64,000 nucleotides of DNA from positions 62,001 to 126,000 of the forward strand of contig JAJDJP010000001.1 of the NCBI GenBank assembly GCA_030267215.1, written 5' to 3'. Position 1 is the stretch's first letter, and each line of letters begins with the position of its first letter. A program made the translations under genes and the position numbers. Under the pieces are notes generated by a model, which did not search any database, was not told where the DNA came from, and saw only the letters and a list, made by a program, of their open reading frames with translations. Positions 49,701-58,677 of the stretch are shown here, piece after piece. The DNA comes from Ruminococcaceae bacterium OttesenSCG-928-A16 (GTDB lineage: Bacteria > Bacillota > Clostridia > Oscillospirales > Ruminococcaceae).

Positions 49701-50979
49701 GCATACACCGGTGGTGTACTACAGCACCGTGGCCCAGCCCGGCACAAACCTTACCAGCGGCGAGTGGAGCACCACCCCGCCCGAAAATGTAAGCGAGGTA
49801 CGCGCCCTGGCTTTCGATTTTGGGGAGAGCCTGTTTAACGGCAACAACCCAACCAACACCCCCGACGAAGCCAATATTATAATTACGGTACGCAGCGATG
49901 CCGACCCCTTGCTGGACCAAAAAATTTCATACAACAATGTTTACTCTACCTACGATATTATAAGAACCGGCGTAAACCAGGGTAACCCGGTGGCCGCCCC
50001 CAAACGCGACACCCTGCCTGTAGATGTGAAGCTGTTGGCCTCGAACGTGCTAATTGGCTCTACCTTGTTTGCCGATGTTGATGCCGATGGCATTATGGGC
50101 ACAGAAGAAGTGGGTATAGAAGGCCGGAAGGTATTTTTATACCAACTTAACCCCGAAACTGGTGAAAAAGATTTGGTAGACCAAGTGCTTACCGATGGCA
50201 ACGGAAACTACCTGTTTGCCGCCCCAAGCGATGGAACTTTTTATGTAGGTTTTGAAAAAACCGACAAAGAAAAATTTTCTCCCCGGCCAGAGACTCTACC
50301 GGTGGCCGCCGAGGGTGAGGAAGAGGTTGTATTTAGCAAAATAGACCCCGCAACCATAGAGGGTAACCTTGGGCTAACCAGCCCCGTTGTGGTAGATGTT
50401 AACGACTTTTTAGACCCCGGCCGCAAAATTTTGGATATGGATGCTGGCGTAAGCATTTGGCACAAGGTAATTTACGATGCCAATGGCGGTACTGGCGAGC
50501 AAATCGATAAGCAATCTCCCTATTTAGATGGCAGCACCGTAACCATACTGGGGCAGGGCGGCATAACCCGCCCGGGCTATACCTTTAAAGGATGGAACCT
50601 GGCCCCCGATGGCAGTGGAACCATGTACCAAGCAGGGGATACCTTTGTAATTACCGAGGACACCACCCTGTACGCTATTTGGGTGCCGGAAGAAACGCCC
50701 CCGGTTAGCAGCAACCCAACGGTTTCAGAAGACCCCGCCAGCGAGCCTATTAGCGGAGTGCCCTCTACCAGTACCCCTGTTAGTGAAGTGCCGCCTAGCA
50801 GCACGCTTACCAGCCAAACACCTTCGGCCAGCGCACCGGCTGGTGGTGGCAACGGGCAAAGTGGCACCGCCGCAACCGGCGATGCCACCCCGCTGGTTTG
50901 GGTGCTTGCATTGTTTGCTTTAGCGGGTTGCGCAATTGTGGTTATTGTTGTGCGCCGCAAAAATGCCAGCAATAAATAA
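46768..50979 (+). CDS. Large surface protein (1403 aa) with SdrD/Cna-B-like and InlB-like repeat domains and C-terminal membrane anchor
   Basis: Signal peptide; IGSTLFADVDADGIMGTEEVGIEGRKVFLYQL; VIYDANGGTGEQ...RPGYTFKGWN; C-terminal TAATGD + TM + RRKNASNK. Confidence 0.88.
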   Translation: MKQNKKSLKRALVLLLVAVLSLSLLPSAFAAGEAMNESRQAASLVASLPAQETGEEPSGQQPPASESLPVQQVDIFEPRHQPLGMEPQLEDAFAVQQTAALDEVPEGMLAPLAAAEPTFQWEIPDNGGYANDLTTAELQTDNWTGILFFSYPVPEGGDDVAPGALVATIDMGAAFTGELSLQSGGLFEISSLGSGKWQLTNTAALTTGFNADVGIKATLDGKIRALATDTNGIISFADIKMNYTDPLTEAPQSFALTLNVVTKKDNFTISKTAQPIDLTANIGLANAADLLTYNFVDYRIVVGQNLYTREIYEYVLSDAVPAIGAGQGAIVSVARGTTFLFSEVNGTTAEGTAAFGAGNNLATGNLVINAPSGSGLGNSVTYSVVVKYPKATNSVTNIANINGRYDGNASSELLGTSQVTIDTGDGRFAVDGSKAYSISKALRSNFQTYMGRSGVVPSNKFGQKQGEINEQIVAEIVARKTLPGDPANGTNAAVDMIIYDDVLTFNNGASTTGRLLTGAELYIENINVTAFGGATGVQSADVYLKQNAADAWPAAPTYTLTVPADSTNISQAVPADSRYGYAKIVYKNVHDTGSATIKLTYSASEAFTDEERTAAESLIANYAALSVMVAGTNTNALPAVPDEQAYPNTTISKGVTRYLGVLEVLDSLQHKLDNGATPVLRALGALHFATYLSFDHYYLYPNTYATWSPELERYDFNAHIGMFISGAQGSPVKNVTYVTYLPTNIFLNQDQIYEGKSIGSFDANGAAIIEKLTTETVMVNGEPRQKVTVKLKELAGSGFQERNARITLSFYTYDIERYQPGTSVPFPNNYTVIGDYSHLSRGYISGSTAEYRIMQDNGKSTPDGAKMTNQDNDTVDWVYLTDYQSIALPAVANITYSGVTKGILEEDGSVVRSAVRNVGKTWQYQLKVVSNKGKLQNVVVYDVLPEIGDASMGTNTARNSQYQAQLLDIDITNAVENGHTPVVYYSTVAQPGTNLTSGEWSTTPPENVSEVRALAFDFGESLFNGNNPTNTPDEANIIITVRSDADPLLDQKISYNNVYSTYDIIRTGVNQGNPVAAPKRDTLPVDVKLLASNVLIGSTLFADVDADGIMGTEEVGIEGRKVFLYQLNPETGEKDLVDQVLTDGNGNYLFAAPSDGTFYVGFEKTDKEKFSPRPETLPVAAEGEEEVVFSKIDPATIEGNLGLTSPVVVDVNDFLDPGRKILDMDAGVSIWHKVIYDANGGTGEQIDKQSPYLDGSTVTILGQGGITRPGYTFKGWNLAPDGSGTMYQAGDTFVITEDTTLYAIWVPEETPPVSSNPTVSEDPASEPISGVPSTSTPVSEVPPSSTLTSQTPSASAPAGGGNGQSGTAATGDATPLVWVLALFALAGCAIVVIVVRRKNASNK

Positions 50980-51006
50980 AACCCATGTTTTAACATAAGT
51001 TTATGC

Positions 51007-51040
51007 AAAACCGCCCTTCGCTATAGCGAAGGGCGGTTTT
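51007..51040. terminator. Bidirectional intrinsic terminator
   Basis: AAAACCGCCCTTCGC-TATA-GCGAAGGGCGGTTTT. Confidence 0.85.
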
Positions 51041-51112
51041 ATGTTTGCTAAAAAATAATGGTTTATACCTGTGCTTTGGGTTAAAGGGTGGTGGGCGGTT
51101 TATACGGCGGGT

Positions 51113-51742
51113 TTATACCAATCCGCTTATGTTTCCGCTTTGAATGAATGGTAAATGGCGCTGTATCTCATCAAAAGGCCAATGCCACCATTCACTTTGC
51201 AGTAGCTGCCTTATGGTTGCTTCATCAAATCGTTTTTTTATTTGTTTTGCAGGCACACCACCAACAATAGAGTAAGGGGCAACATCTTTTGTAACAACTG
51301 CGCGCGCCCCAACAATAGCGCCATCGCCAATGCAAACGCCCGATAGCACAATCGCTTCATAGCCAATCCAAACATCGTTGCCAATAATAATGTCACCCTT
51401 GTTGTCCCACGCTGCGGTAACATCTCTTTTGTCCAACCCCCATTCCTCGTAAAAAAGAGGGAAAGTATAGGTGGATAACGATTGCATGGTGTGGTTAGCG
51501 CTGGTAAAGATGAACTTTGCCCCGCAAGCAATAGAGCAAAACCTGCCAATTGTTAACGTATCGTTATTAACGGGGTAATGGTACAGTACGTTGTTTTTTT
51601 CAAACTGGATAGGGTCGGCAGTAAAATCGTTATAAATGGTGTAATCTCCAACCCGGATATTAGGATTGCTAATAACACTTTTTAAGTAAATGGTTTGTGT
51701 GTCGCCAGCCCGTGGGTATATTTTTTTCTCTGGAATAGTCAT
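51113..51742 (-). CDS. CatB/Vat-type hexapeptide-repeat O-acetyltransferase
   Basis: IGRFCSIACGAKFIFTSANHTMQSLSTYTFPLF; DVWIGYEAIVLSGVCIGDGAIVGARAVVTKDVAPYSIVGGVPAK. Confidence 0.9.
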   Translation of the reverse strand: MTIPEKKIYPRAGDTQTIYLKSVISNPNIRVGDYTIYNDFTADPIQFEKNNVLYHYPVNNDTLTIGRFCSIACGAKFIFTSANHTMQSLSTYTFPLFYEEWGLDKRDVTAAWDNKGDIIIGNDVWIGYEAIVLSGVCIGDGAIVGARAVVTKDVAPYSIVGGVPAKQIKKRFDEATIRQLLQSEWWHWPFDEIQRHLPFIQSGNISGLV

Positions 51743-51848
51743 AAAGTCCTCCTATAGAGTATTTATTGCCCAACTATTCCAGCCGCTACAATGCACCGTT
51801 TCACTCCATCACCTTCGATATAATAAATTTGCACTATCTATAACCCAA

Positions 51849-52430
51849 CTAGGAATACATGTTTTTGCCAAAAGCATGGGCTTTTTCAAGCCAATCGGTC
51901 TTGTCAATTTGTGGTTTTCCGTTGGTGTCTCCGCAACCACCGGCCAGCAGCATGCCTTTATCAGCAAAACCAATATAGTTAACAAGCGTAAACTGATAAT
52001 ACGACACTGCCTGTTCAAAGGTCCAAAACAAATTATCTGCCGCGGTCATCAGTAGTGCACAATCCTTTACGGGGTACTTTTCATATCGCCCAAGTGGTGG
52101 GGCGGCGTCCTCCTCTGCCAGGCAATAAAACCGTTCAATAAAAGCCTTAATGCGCGAGGAAAAAGTCCAGAAATAAAGTGGCGACGCAAACACAATTAGG
52201 TCTGCCGTTTTAATTTTGGGTGCAAGGTTATAAAAATCATCCTTAATAACGCAGGGCTTGCCAAAACGGCAGGCATTACAACCCATGCAGCCTTTTATCT
52301 CGGTTTTTGCCAAGGCCACCACTTCTACATGGTGGCCGGCTTCTTCGGCGCCTTTAACAAAGGCATGGGTAAGTTGTGCGGTGTTGCCATTGGGGCGCCC
52401 GCCGCCTAAAACCACTAAAATGCTCTTCAT
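51849..52430 (-). CDS. Flavodoxin-fold NAD(P)H-dependent oxidoreductase
   Basis: SILVVLGGGRPNGNTAQLTHAFVKGAEEAGH; GCMGCNACRFGKPCVIKDD; start ATG at 52430. Confidence 0.88.
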   Translation of the reverse strand: MKSILVVLGGGRPNGNTAQLTHAFVKGAEEAGHHVEVVALAKTEIKGCMGCNACRFGKPCVIKDDFYNLAPKIKTADLIVFASPLYFWTFSSRIKAFIERFYCLAEEDAAPPLGRYEKYPVKDCALLMTAADNLFWTFEQAVSYYQFTLVNYIGFADKGMLLAGGCGDTNGKPQIDKTDWLEKAHAFGKNMYS

Positions 52431-52769
52431 GTATAACCACCCTTCTCTTAATAAAAAGGAGCTTATTTTACGATAAATAGCTACTTTATTATACATTACC
52501 CACCTGCCAAAAACAACAAAAAGGGGCAACCCTTTAACAACAAATCAGTTTGCAATAACGCCAGCTTTAGCGGCAAAACAACACCATAAGGCTGTACCTT
52601 ATGGCAGAACAATAGCCAGTTTTGCTGACTTTTTGCCCTAAAAAAGGTATAGTAAAAATAAAATCACAAAAAAGTGGCGGATTTTTTGGGCTTGCTGTGC
52701 CTTATATAATAGAGGCCTGAAAACTCTTTTCCGTTTACGCAAATATAAAGTGATTCTGGGGGGAGTCTC

Positions 52770-54401
52770 ATGAAAGAGGAACAGGCAAAGTTATTGGTGC
52801 AAAAGGCCATGCAGGGAGACAACCAAGCTTTTGTAGCCCTGTGCGAAGCCAAAGGCAGCGAGATTTTGTATGTCTGCATAAAAATAATGCAAAACCAACA
52901 GGACGGAGAAGATGCCGCCCAGGAGGTTTTTATTCAGATGCAAAAATATATTTTGGGGTTGCAAAGTGCCGATGCATTTAATGTGTGGCTAAACCGCATT
53001 ATATTTCATGCTTGCCTAAACCTAAAACGCAAAACAAAGCGGGCCAAGGGGGAGCTACCATTGGAACACTATGTTGGTTTGTTGGAAGAAAATCGCGCAG
53101 AGTTTTTGCCCGAAAGTTATCTGGAAGATAAACAAAAGCAACAGCTTATTATGGAAAGTATAAACCGTCTTTCGCCAAAATACCGCAAGGTGGTTTTGCT
53201 GTACTATTTCGAGGGATTGAACCAGCAGGAAATTGCGCAAGCAATGGAAATTAGCGAAAATGCAGTGAGCCATGTTTTGCGCCGTGCCCGCAATATTATA
53301 AAAAAAGAGGTAGGTGCCCCCCAGCAAGATTTATTAGGCTTTACAGCGGGGCTTCCGGTAATTTCCAGGCTGCTTATGGATGAAGCAACACAACTGGCGC
53401 CCAACGCTACGGTGCAAAAAATAATTTTTGCCAGCGGCATAAAAAATGCCACTATTGGTACGGTGTCAACCGGTGGTGGTGCAGCGGCTGCAAGCCACCT
53501 TTTTGCACGGGTAGCCGGCATGTTGTTTTTGGGTGCCGGTGTACTTGTGGGAGGTACAATGCTTGTTACCACCCAAACAAAGCCCAACACCCCTGCTGCC
53601 AGTGTTGCAAGTATCCCCCAATACTTGCAGCCAGGCAGTAACAAGGGTTTGGATATAGAAGATGCTACCGAAAGCCAAGCGCCTGGCGGTAATTGGCAAC
53701 CGGGCAAAGCAGTGTCTTCAGGGGTCTCTTCGTTGCCACCTGCCGGGGCACCGGCAGGTGGCAGAGGGGACGCCACAAAGCAAAAAGATGGTTTTGTGGT
53801 TTCTTTTGGCGGCGGGGTTGTTTTTGTAAATGTTGATGGCCAAACCGTACAAAATAAAGGGCACTACACCGAAGGCTGTATGGTGCAATTGGTAGATGCA
53901 AACCAAACCGTGCTGGCACAAACAACAACAAATAGCCAAGGGAATTATATATTTGAAAACCTGGAACTGGACGCAGCAGGAGAATATACCCTGCAACTAA
54001 TTTTGCCCCAAGGCAAAGGCCTTGTGTTTGCCCCACAAATGGCGGGTGGCCAGCAGCAGGTGCTGTTACAACAAAATGCCACTGTTACCCCAAAGCCGTT
54101 TGCCATTACGGCAGGGGCGGGGCCAACCGTGGGCCTGCTATTATACAATGCGCAAAACCAGCGCAGCAATATTAACCCGGTTAGGGCCCAGGTTATAACA
54201 AAGGGCCCGGCACAAACCACTTATAGTTGGGAAATAGCCGACCGGAATGGACAGATTATTTTGCAAGGTGGCGAAGCGATAGGTGAAACGTTAGCCCAAA
54301 TGCAGGCCAGCGGGTATAGGGGGCTGTTCACCCTTACCGTAGCTGTAACCGATGACGCAGGAAACAGGGCGGGGGAATGGCAAACAATTTATATTAGGTA
54401 A
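52770..54401 (+). CDS. ECF-type sigma factor fused to TM helix and extracytoplasmic SdrD/Cna-B-like domains
   Basis: N-terminal sigma region 2 (DGEDAAQEVFIQMQ) and region 4 (LSPKYRKVVLLYYFEGLNQQEIAQAMEISENAVSHVLRRAR); TM VAGMLFLGAGVLVGGTMLV; C-terminal TTTNSQGNYIFENLELDAAGEYTLQL. Confidence 0.9.
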   Translation: MKEEQAKLLVQKAMQGDNQAFVALCEAKGSEILYVCIKIMQNQQDGEDAAQEVFIQMQKYILGLQSADAFNVWLNRIIFHACLNLKRKTKRAKGELPLEHYVGLLEENRAEFLPESYLEDKQKQQLIMESINRLSPKYRKVVLLYYFEGLNQQEIAQAMEISENAVSHVLRRARNIIKKEVGAPQQDLLGFTAGLPVISRLLMDEATQLAPNATVQKIIFASGIKNATIGTVSTGGGAAAASHLFARVAGMLFLGAGVLVGGTMLVTTQTKPNTPAASVASIPQYLQPGSNKGLDIEDATESQAPGGNWQPGKAVSSGVSSLPPAGAPAGGRGDATKQKDGFVVSFGGGVVFVNVDGQTVQNKGHYTEGCMVQLVDANQTVLAQTTTNSQGNYIFENLELDAAGEYTLQLILPQGKGLVFAPQMAGGQQQVLLQQNATVTPKPFAITAGAGPTVGLLLYNAQNQRSNINPVRAQVITKGPAQTTYSWEIADRNGQIILQGGEAIGETLAQMQASGYRGLFTLTVAVTDDAGNRAGEWQTIYIR

Positions 54402-54447
54402 AAATGATGTGGGGATTTATACGCAATATTATGGGAGGCCAGAGAAA

Positions 54448-57400
54448 ATGAGAAAAAGTAAGCATTCTATTGCCCAAAAATGGAAAGCGATGCTGTGTAG
54501 CCTGCTTGTTGTGGGGCTTATTGCCACAGCCATGCCGTTTGCAGCGCGTGCCCAGGGTGAGGAACCGGCAGAAATTTTGGCAACGCAGCAAAATAGCACA
54601 GCCCCGGGCGATGATTTAGGGATTGAAAATGACGAATTGCCCGAAAACGAAGTGGAAGTTATTGAAGAAGATATTGCAGCAGGCGAGCAAACGGCCGACG
54701 ATGCTGAAATAGAGGAACTTTTGGCAGAAAACCAAGAAGCCGAAAAACCAGAAAAGGTTGAGGAACCTGAAGACGAGCCCGAAGACGAGCCGGCTATGGT
54801 GGACGAGGAAACCGAAGAGGAAGATGCCCCGGCAAAGGCCCAGGCCGATGTGATAGGGGAAACCGAAGCCTTTCAAATGGCTTCGGCTTTTGGGCTGCAG
54901 GCGTTAGCGATGGATTTTGCAACCCTGCAACAGATGATTGATGATGCACCAGCCGGCGAGCAAACGGTTATCACCATCGATAATGAAATAGTGGTAGAAG
55001 ATACGCTGCTGATATTGGGAAAAAATATTTTGCTAAATGGTACCGGTACGCTGCAGCTGGATCCCAGTATTTCTGATGGATTTTCGGTGGAAGAAAACGG
55101 TGCCCTTACGGTTACCGGCATCACGCTGCAAGGGCAGGAGTATTCGCCTTTTGGTATATACGTAGAAGGTACCTTTGAAATTGGAGCGGATGCCGTACTG
55201 CGGGAAACCACCACATATGTTAATGAAAATGCAATTTTAAACCTGAGTGGCGGTTTAATAACCGGTAATACAGATGTGTCGGTTATTAAAAACCATGGTA
55301 CATTTACCATGGCCTCTGGTAGTATAAACGATAATATAGTGGGCAATAAGCTGATAGAAAACAGCGGTGTTTTTACCATGGCCGGCGGTAGCATACAGGG
55401 CAATACAGTGGATGATGCGCTGATAGAAAATGATGGTGTATTTACTATGGAAGGCGGCAGTATTCACAATAACCATCTAACGTATGAATCTGACGATGCC
55501 AGTGTTATCTCTAACCAAAAAACATTTGTTATGCAAGGGGATGCTGTAATTTCTGGCAACGAAATGCGAGCAGTTACCAGCGAGGGCCTGGCCAGTAATA
55601 TCATGCAGGGAAAAGCGGCTATAACAAACAACACCAGCACGGGCAATGGCGGCGCTTTTTATTTATATTATGGTGCTAGCCTTACCATGCAGGGCAATGC
55701 CCGCATAGAGGGGAATAAAGCCGTAAGTGGCGGCGGTATTTATGCCGAACAAAAAAGTGGCACAACCAAAACCGCAGTTACCCTGGCAGAAAATGCCCTT
55801 GTAACGGGTAACCAGGCACAAAGTAGTGGTGGCGGCGTTTATATTGGCCAGTTTGGTTTTTTTACCATGCAGCAAAATGCTGCTATTACTGGCAATACCG
55901 CCTTTAGCAAGGACCCCGACAGCAGTGGCGATGAAGAAGAGGAAGAACCCCCCGAAGAGGACGAGCGTACCCTGGAAGAAATAGCCTACGACTATAAAAG
56001 CATTGCCTATGGTGGCGGCGGCCTGTTTATAATGGATGGCGGCAACCTTTTGGGCGGAGAAATTAGTGGCAATATTGCCCAAAATGGCAATGGCGGCGGT
56101 ATATATGCAGCCGTAAGCAACCAACAAACCGATGATTTTGTGATTGATGGTACCAATATTAATAACAACACCGCCACCTATGCCGGTGGTGGCATGTTCT
56201 CCGAGGGAAGCTCGATTTACAACTCAGATCGCCATCAATTGTTAAAATCTGTTATTTCGGGTAATATGGCAGAGTATGGTGGGGGGCTTTTTTCCTCCAG
56301 CTTGCATATAGAAGATGTAGAAGCGGCAAATGCCGACGAGTTTGTGCCAAGCGGCCAAATAGAAGCCCCACTGGTAACGATTAGCACAAACAAGGCGCTT
56401 GTAGCTGGCGGCGGTATTTATGTAGCCGGAGACATCGAGAACTCAGATCGCTCGGTGCTGGTGGAAGGCAATGAGGCAGCTTATGGTGGCGGCATTTATG
56501 TGCCCACCTATAGCGGGCGCTGGCATTCTGTGTGCCACCCAACCAACGCCGGGCACGACCAGCTAATAGAATTAGCTGAAAATGCAAATGCCCCAATGCC
56601 CTATATCCTTACCATAACCAACAACAAGGCAAGCCAAAGTGGCGGGGGTATCTATAATAATGGCGAAATAGGTATATCCCTTATACACGTGGAAGTGAGC
56701 AAAAACACTGCCGCTGATGGCGGCGGCATGTACCTTGCCGAAGCAGGAAAATGGGCATGGCAAGACGGCGGTGAGGATGAAGGCTACCCCTATAGCTGTA
56801 AGGCAGAGTTTACCGGCAACACCGCAACACAAAACGGTGGCGGCATATATTATGCCAGCCAAGAATGGAACATGTTTAACAGCTACTATAACCTGGTTAC
56901 CTACGAAAGCCAAGAGGGCAGTGAAGAAGATATAACGGCTTATTTAGAAAAACCGATGTCTATTTATGGCAACGTGGCACAGGGCGATGGTGGCGGCATG
57001 TACGTTGCAAGTGGCAGTGCGCTACTGCTAGGCGTAAATTTTGGCCAAAATAACGCACAGGGCAACGGTGGCGGCATGTATGTTGCAACCGGTGCCGAAG
57101 CGCTGATTCGTGCGCTGGGTAGCGAGGAAGATATTGTTGTTTTAGAAACACCGGAGCCCACTACTTTTACCGGCAATACAGCCCAGAACGGTGGTGCTAT
57201 TTACAACAGCGGTACCGTAAAATTGCACGGAGCGGTTATGGACAATAACACTGCAAGCCTGCTTGGCCAAGGTGCCTGCCATAACGGCGAACTGTTTGTT
57301 ATTTGCAGCGATGCAGAATTTGGCGCCGAGAGTGAAAACAGCATCTTTTTGTACCCAGATAAATTTTTAACCATCGAGCCGGACGGCCTGAGTGGAATTT

Positions 57401-58308
57401 ATTCTATTGAGGGCTTTTTACCAGGAGATGCGTATGAAGGCCGGGTAGTTGCCGTGCGTTCTTCCGGCAACAGCGCCGAAAGTGAAGTAGAGGCGTTTTC
57501 GTACCTGCCAAAAACCCACCCGGTAACCTTTGCCAGCCCCAATATGGTGGTGCTGGGCGAAGGAGCAACAGCAACCCTTACCTATGTAACCATTAATGGC
57601 GCGGCCCAAAGTAATGCGCCAGCAGATGAAAATGCACCGGAACCCCAAGCATATGTTATGGGTACCGAGGTTAGCATAACCAGCCATATACCGGTGTGTG
57701 TAGGGTGGGAGTTTACCGAATGGAATACCGATCCCGATGGAAATGGCGATGCATATAGTGGTGGGCACCTGCTTACTATTACGCAAGATACTATCCTGTA
57801 TGCACAATACATCCATACGCCTTATTGGGTAACCTTTAACTATATGGGGGCAGCGCCCTCAAGCTTGGAAAAATACTATTACAACGACCTGCTAAACCAG
57901 CCCAATGGCATAGAGTATGAAGGGTATACTTTTGGCGGCTGGCAAAAAGAGGATGGAAGCTTTTGGGATTTTGAAAAAGATACCATGCCAACAGAGGATA
58001 TTGAATTGTTTGCCTATTGGGTGGCAAACCCTGCTTCGTCAAGCAGCCAGGATGTATCCTCCAATGTACCACCTGTTTCCTCTTCTTCTCAACCAGAAGC
58101 GGTAAGCTCGTCTTTGCCGGTATCTTCTCAGGGCGAACAACCTGCCAGCACAAGCACGCCGCAGGGTAATAGTACAGTAGCAAACACGGCAGGCACGCCA
58201 CTAACAGGCGATGACTTTAGCATTGTACTGGCAATAAGCTTGCTGCTAATTGGGTTTGCAACCACCTGCGTAACCCTTATAATTTATAGAAGAAGAAGCA
58301 AACAGTAA
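54448..58308 (+). CDS. Large surface adhesin with beta-helix (GGGIY) repeats, InlB-like domain and C-terminal TPLTGD-TM anchor
   Basis: RBS GGGAGG; signal peptide; many SGGGIY/NGGGMY repeats; VTFNYMGAAPSSLEKYYYNDLLNQPNGIEYEGYTFGGWQ; TPLTGDDFSIVLAISLLLIGF...RRRSKQ. Confidence 0.9.
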   Translation: MRKSKHSIAQKWKAMLCSLLVVGLIATAMPFAARAQGEEPAEILATQQNSTAPGDDLGIENDELPENEVEVIEEDIAAGEQTADDAEIEELLAENQEAEKPEKVEEPEDEPEDEPAMVDEETEEEDAPAKAQADVIGETEAFQMASAFGLQALAMDFATLQQMIDDAPAGEQTVITIDNEIVVEDTLLILGKNILLNGTGTLQLDPSISDGFSVEENGALTVTGITLQGQEYSPFGIYVEGTFEIGADAVLRETTTYVNENAILNLSGGLITGNTDVSVIKNHGTFTMASGSINDNIVGNKLIENSGVFTMAGGSIQGNTVDDALIENDGVFTMEGGSIHNNHLTYESDDASVISNQKTFVMQGDAVISGNEMRAVTSEGLASNIMQGKAAITNNTSTGNGGAFYLYYGASLTMQGNARIEGNKAVSGGGIYAEQKSGTTKTAVTLAENALVTGNQAQSSGGGVYIGQFGFFTMQQNAAITGNTAFSKDPDSSGDEEEEEPPEEDERTLEEIAYDYKSIAYGGGGLFIMDGGNLLGGEISGNIAQNGNGGGIYAAVSNQQTDDFVIDGTNINNNTATYAGGGMFSEGSSIYNSDRHQLLKSVISGNMAEYGGGLFSSSLHIEDVEAANADEFVPSGQIEAPLVTISTNKALVAGGGIYVAGDIENSDRSVLVEGNEAAYGGGIYVPTYSGRWHSVCHPTNAGHDQLIELAENANAPMPYILTITNNKASQSGGGIYNNGEIGISLIHVEVSKNTAADGGGMYLAEAGKWAWQDGGEDEGYPYSCKAEFTGNTATQNGGGIYYASQEWNMFNSYYNLVTYESQEGSEEDITAYLEKPMSIYGNVAQGDGGGMYVASGSALLLGVNFGQNNAQGNGGGMYVATGAEALIRALGSEEDIVVLETPEPTTFTGNTAQNGGAIYNSGTVKLHGAVMDNNTASLLGQGACHNGELFVICSDAEFGAESENSIFLYPDKFLTIEPDGLSGIYSIEGFLPGDAYEGRVVAVRSSGNSAESEVEAFSYLPKTHPVTFASPNMVVLGEGATATLTYVTINGAAQSNAPADENAPEPQAYVMGTEVSITSHIPVCVGWEFTEWNTDPDGNGDAYSGGHLLTITQDTILYAQYIHTPYWVTFNYMGAAPSSLEKYYYNDLLNQPNGIEYEGYTFGGWQKEDGSFWDFEKDTMPTEDIELFAYWVANPASSSSQDVSSNVPPVSSSSQPEAVSSSLPVSSQGEQPASTSTPQGNSTVANTAGTPLTGDDFSIVLAISLLLIGFATTCVTLIIYRRRSKQ

Positions 58309-58357
58309 GCCGAAAGCTTTTATAAATTAACCTATAACATGCTTTTGCAAACCACAC

Positions 58358-58396
58358 AAACCCAGCCCCGGCTTTTTGGCCGAGGCTGGGTTTTGC
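58358..58396 (+). terminator. Intrinsic terminator
   Basis: AAACCCAGCC..CGGC/GCCG..GGCTGGGTTTT. Confidence 0.8.
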
Positions 58397-58677
58397 TACG
58401 ATGATACGATTGGAGATAGATAGCTTTTTCAATAAATTTAATTAAAATCAATGGTTTGCATGCGGTTGAAAGCCAATAGTTCCAACATTTTTGCAAAACG
58501 ATAACTTTTAAGTAGCGTGAACTTAAAATAACCACCCTTTTGTGTGGGGCAATTGTGTATTAAATCTGATATAATTTTTAAAAGACTATATTGCGGTACA
58601 ACACAAACCACCTTACAAAAGTACATTTTAAACGGTACAAGCTAAACACCATGCGGTGTGTAACAGAGGGTGACCTT

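Noticed and set aside
54873-55403. 176-aa - strand ORF opposite the adhesin gene
   Set aside because: Shadow frame of the repetitive coding sequence.
55240-57200. Short periodic repeats in the adhesin gene considered as CRISPR or DNA tandem repeats
   Set aside because: Periodicity is at protein level (GGGIY beta-helix repeats) with variable nucleotide sequence and no spacers.
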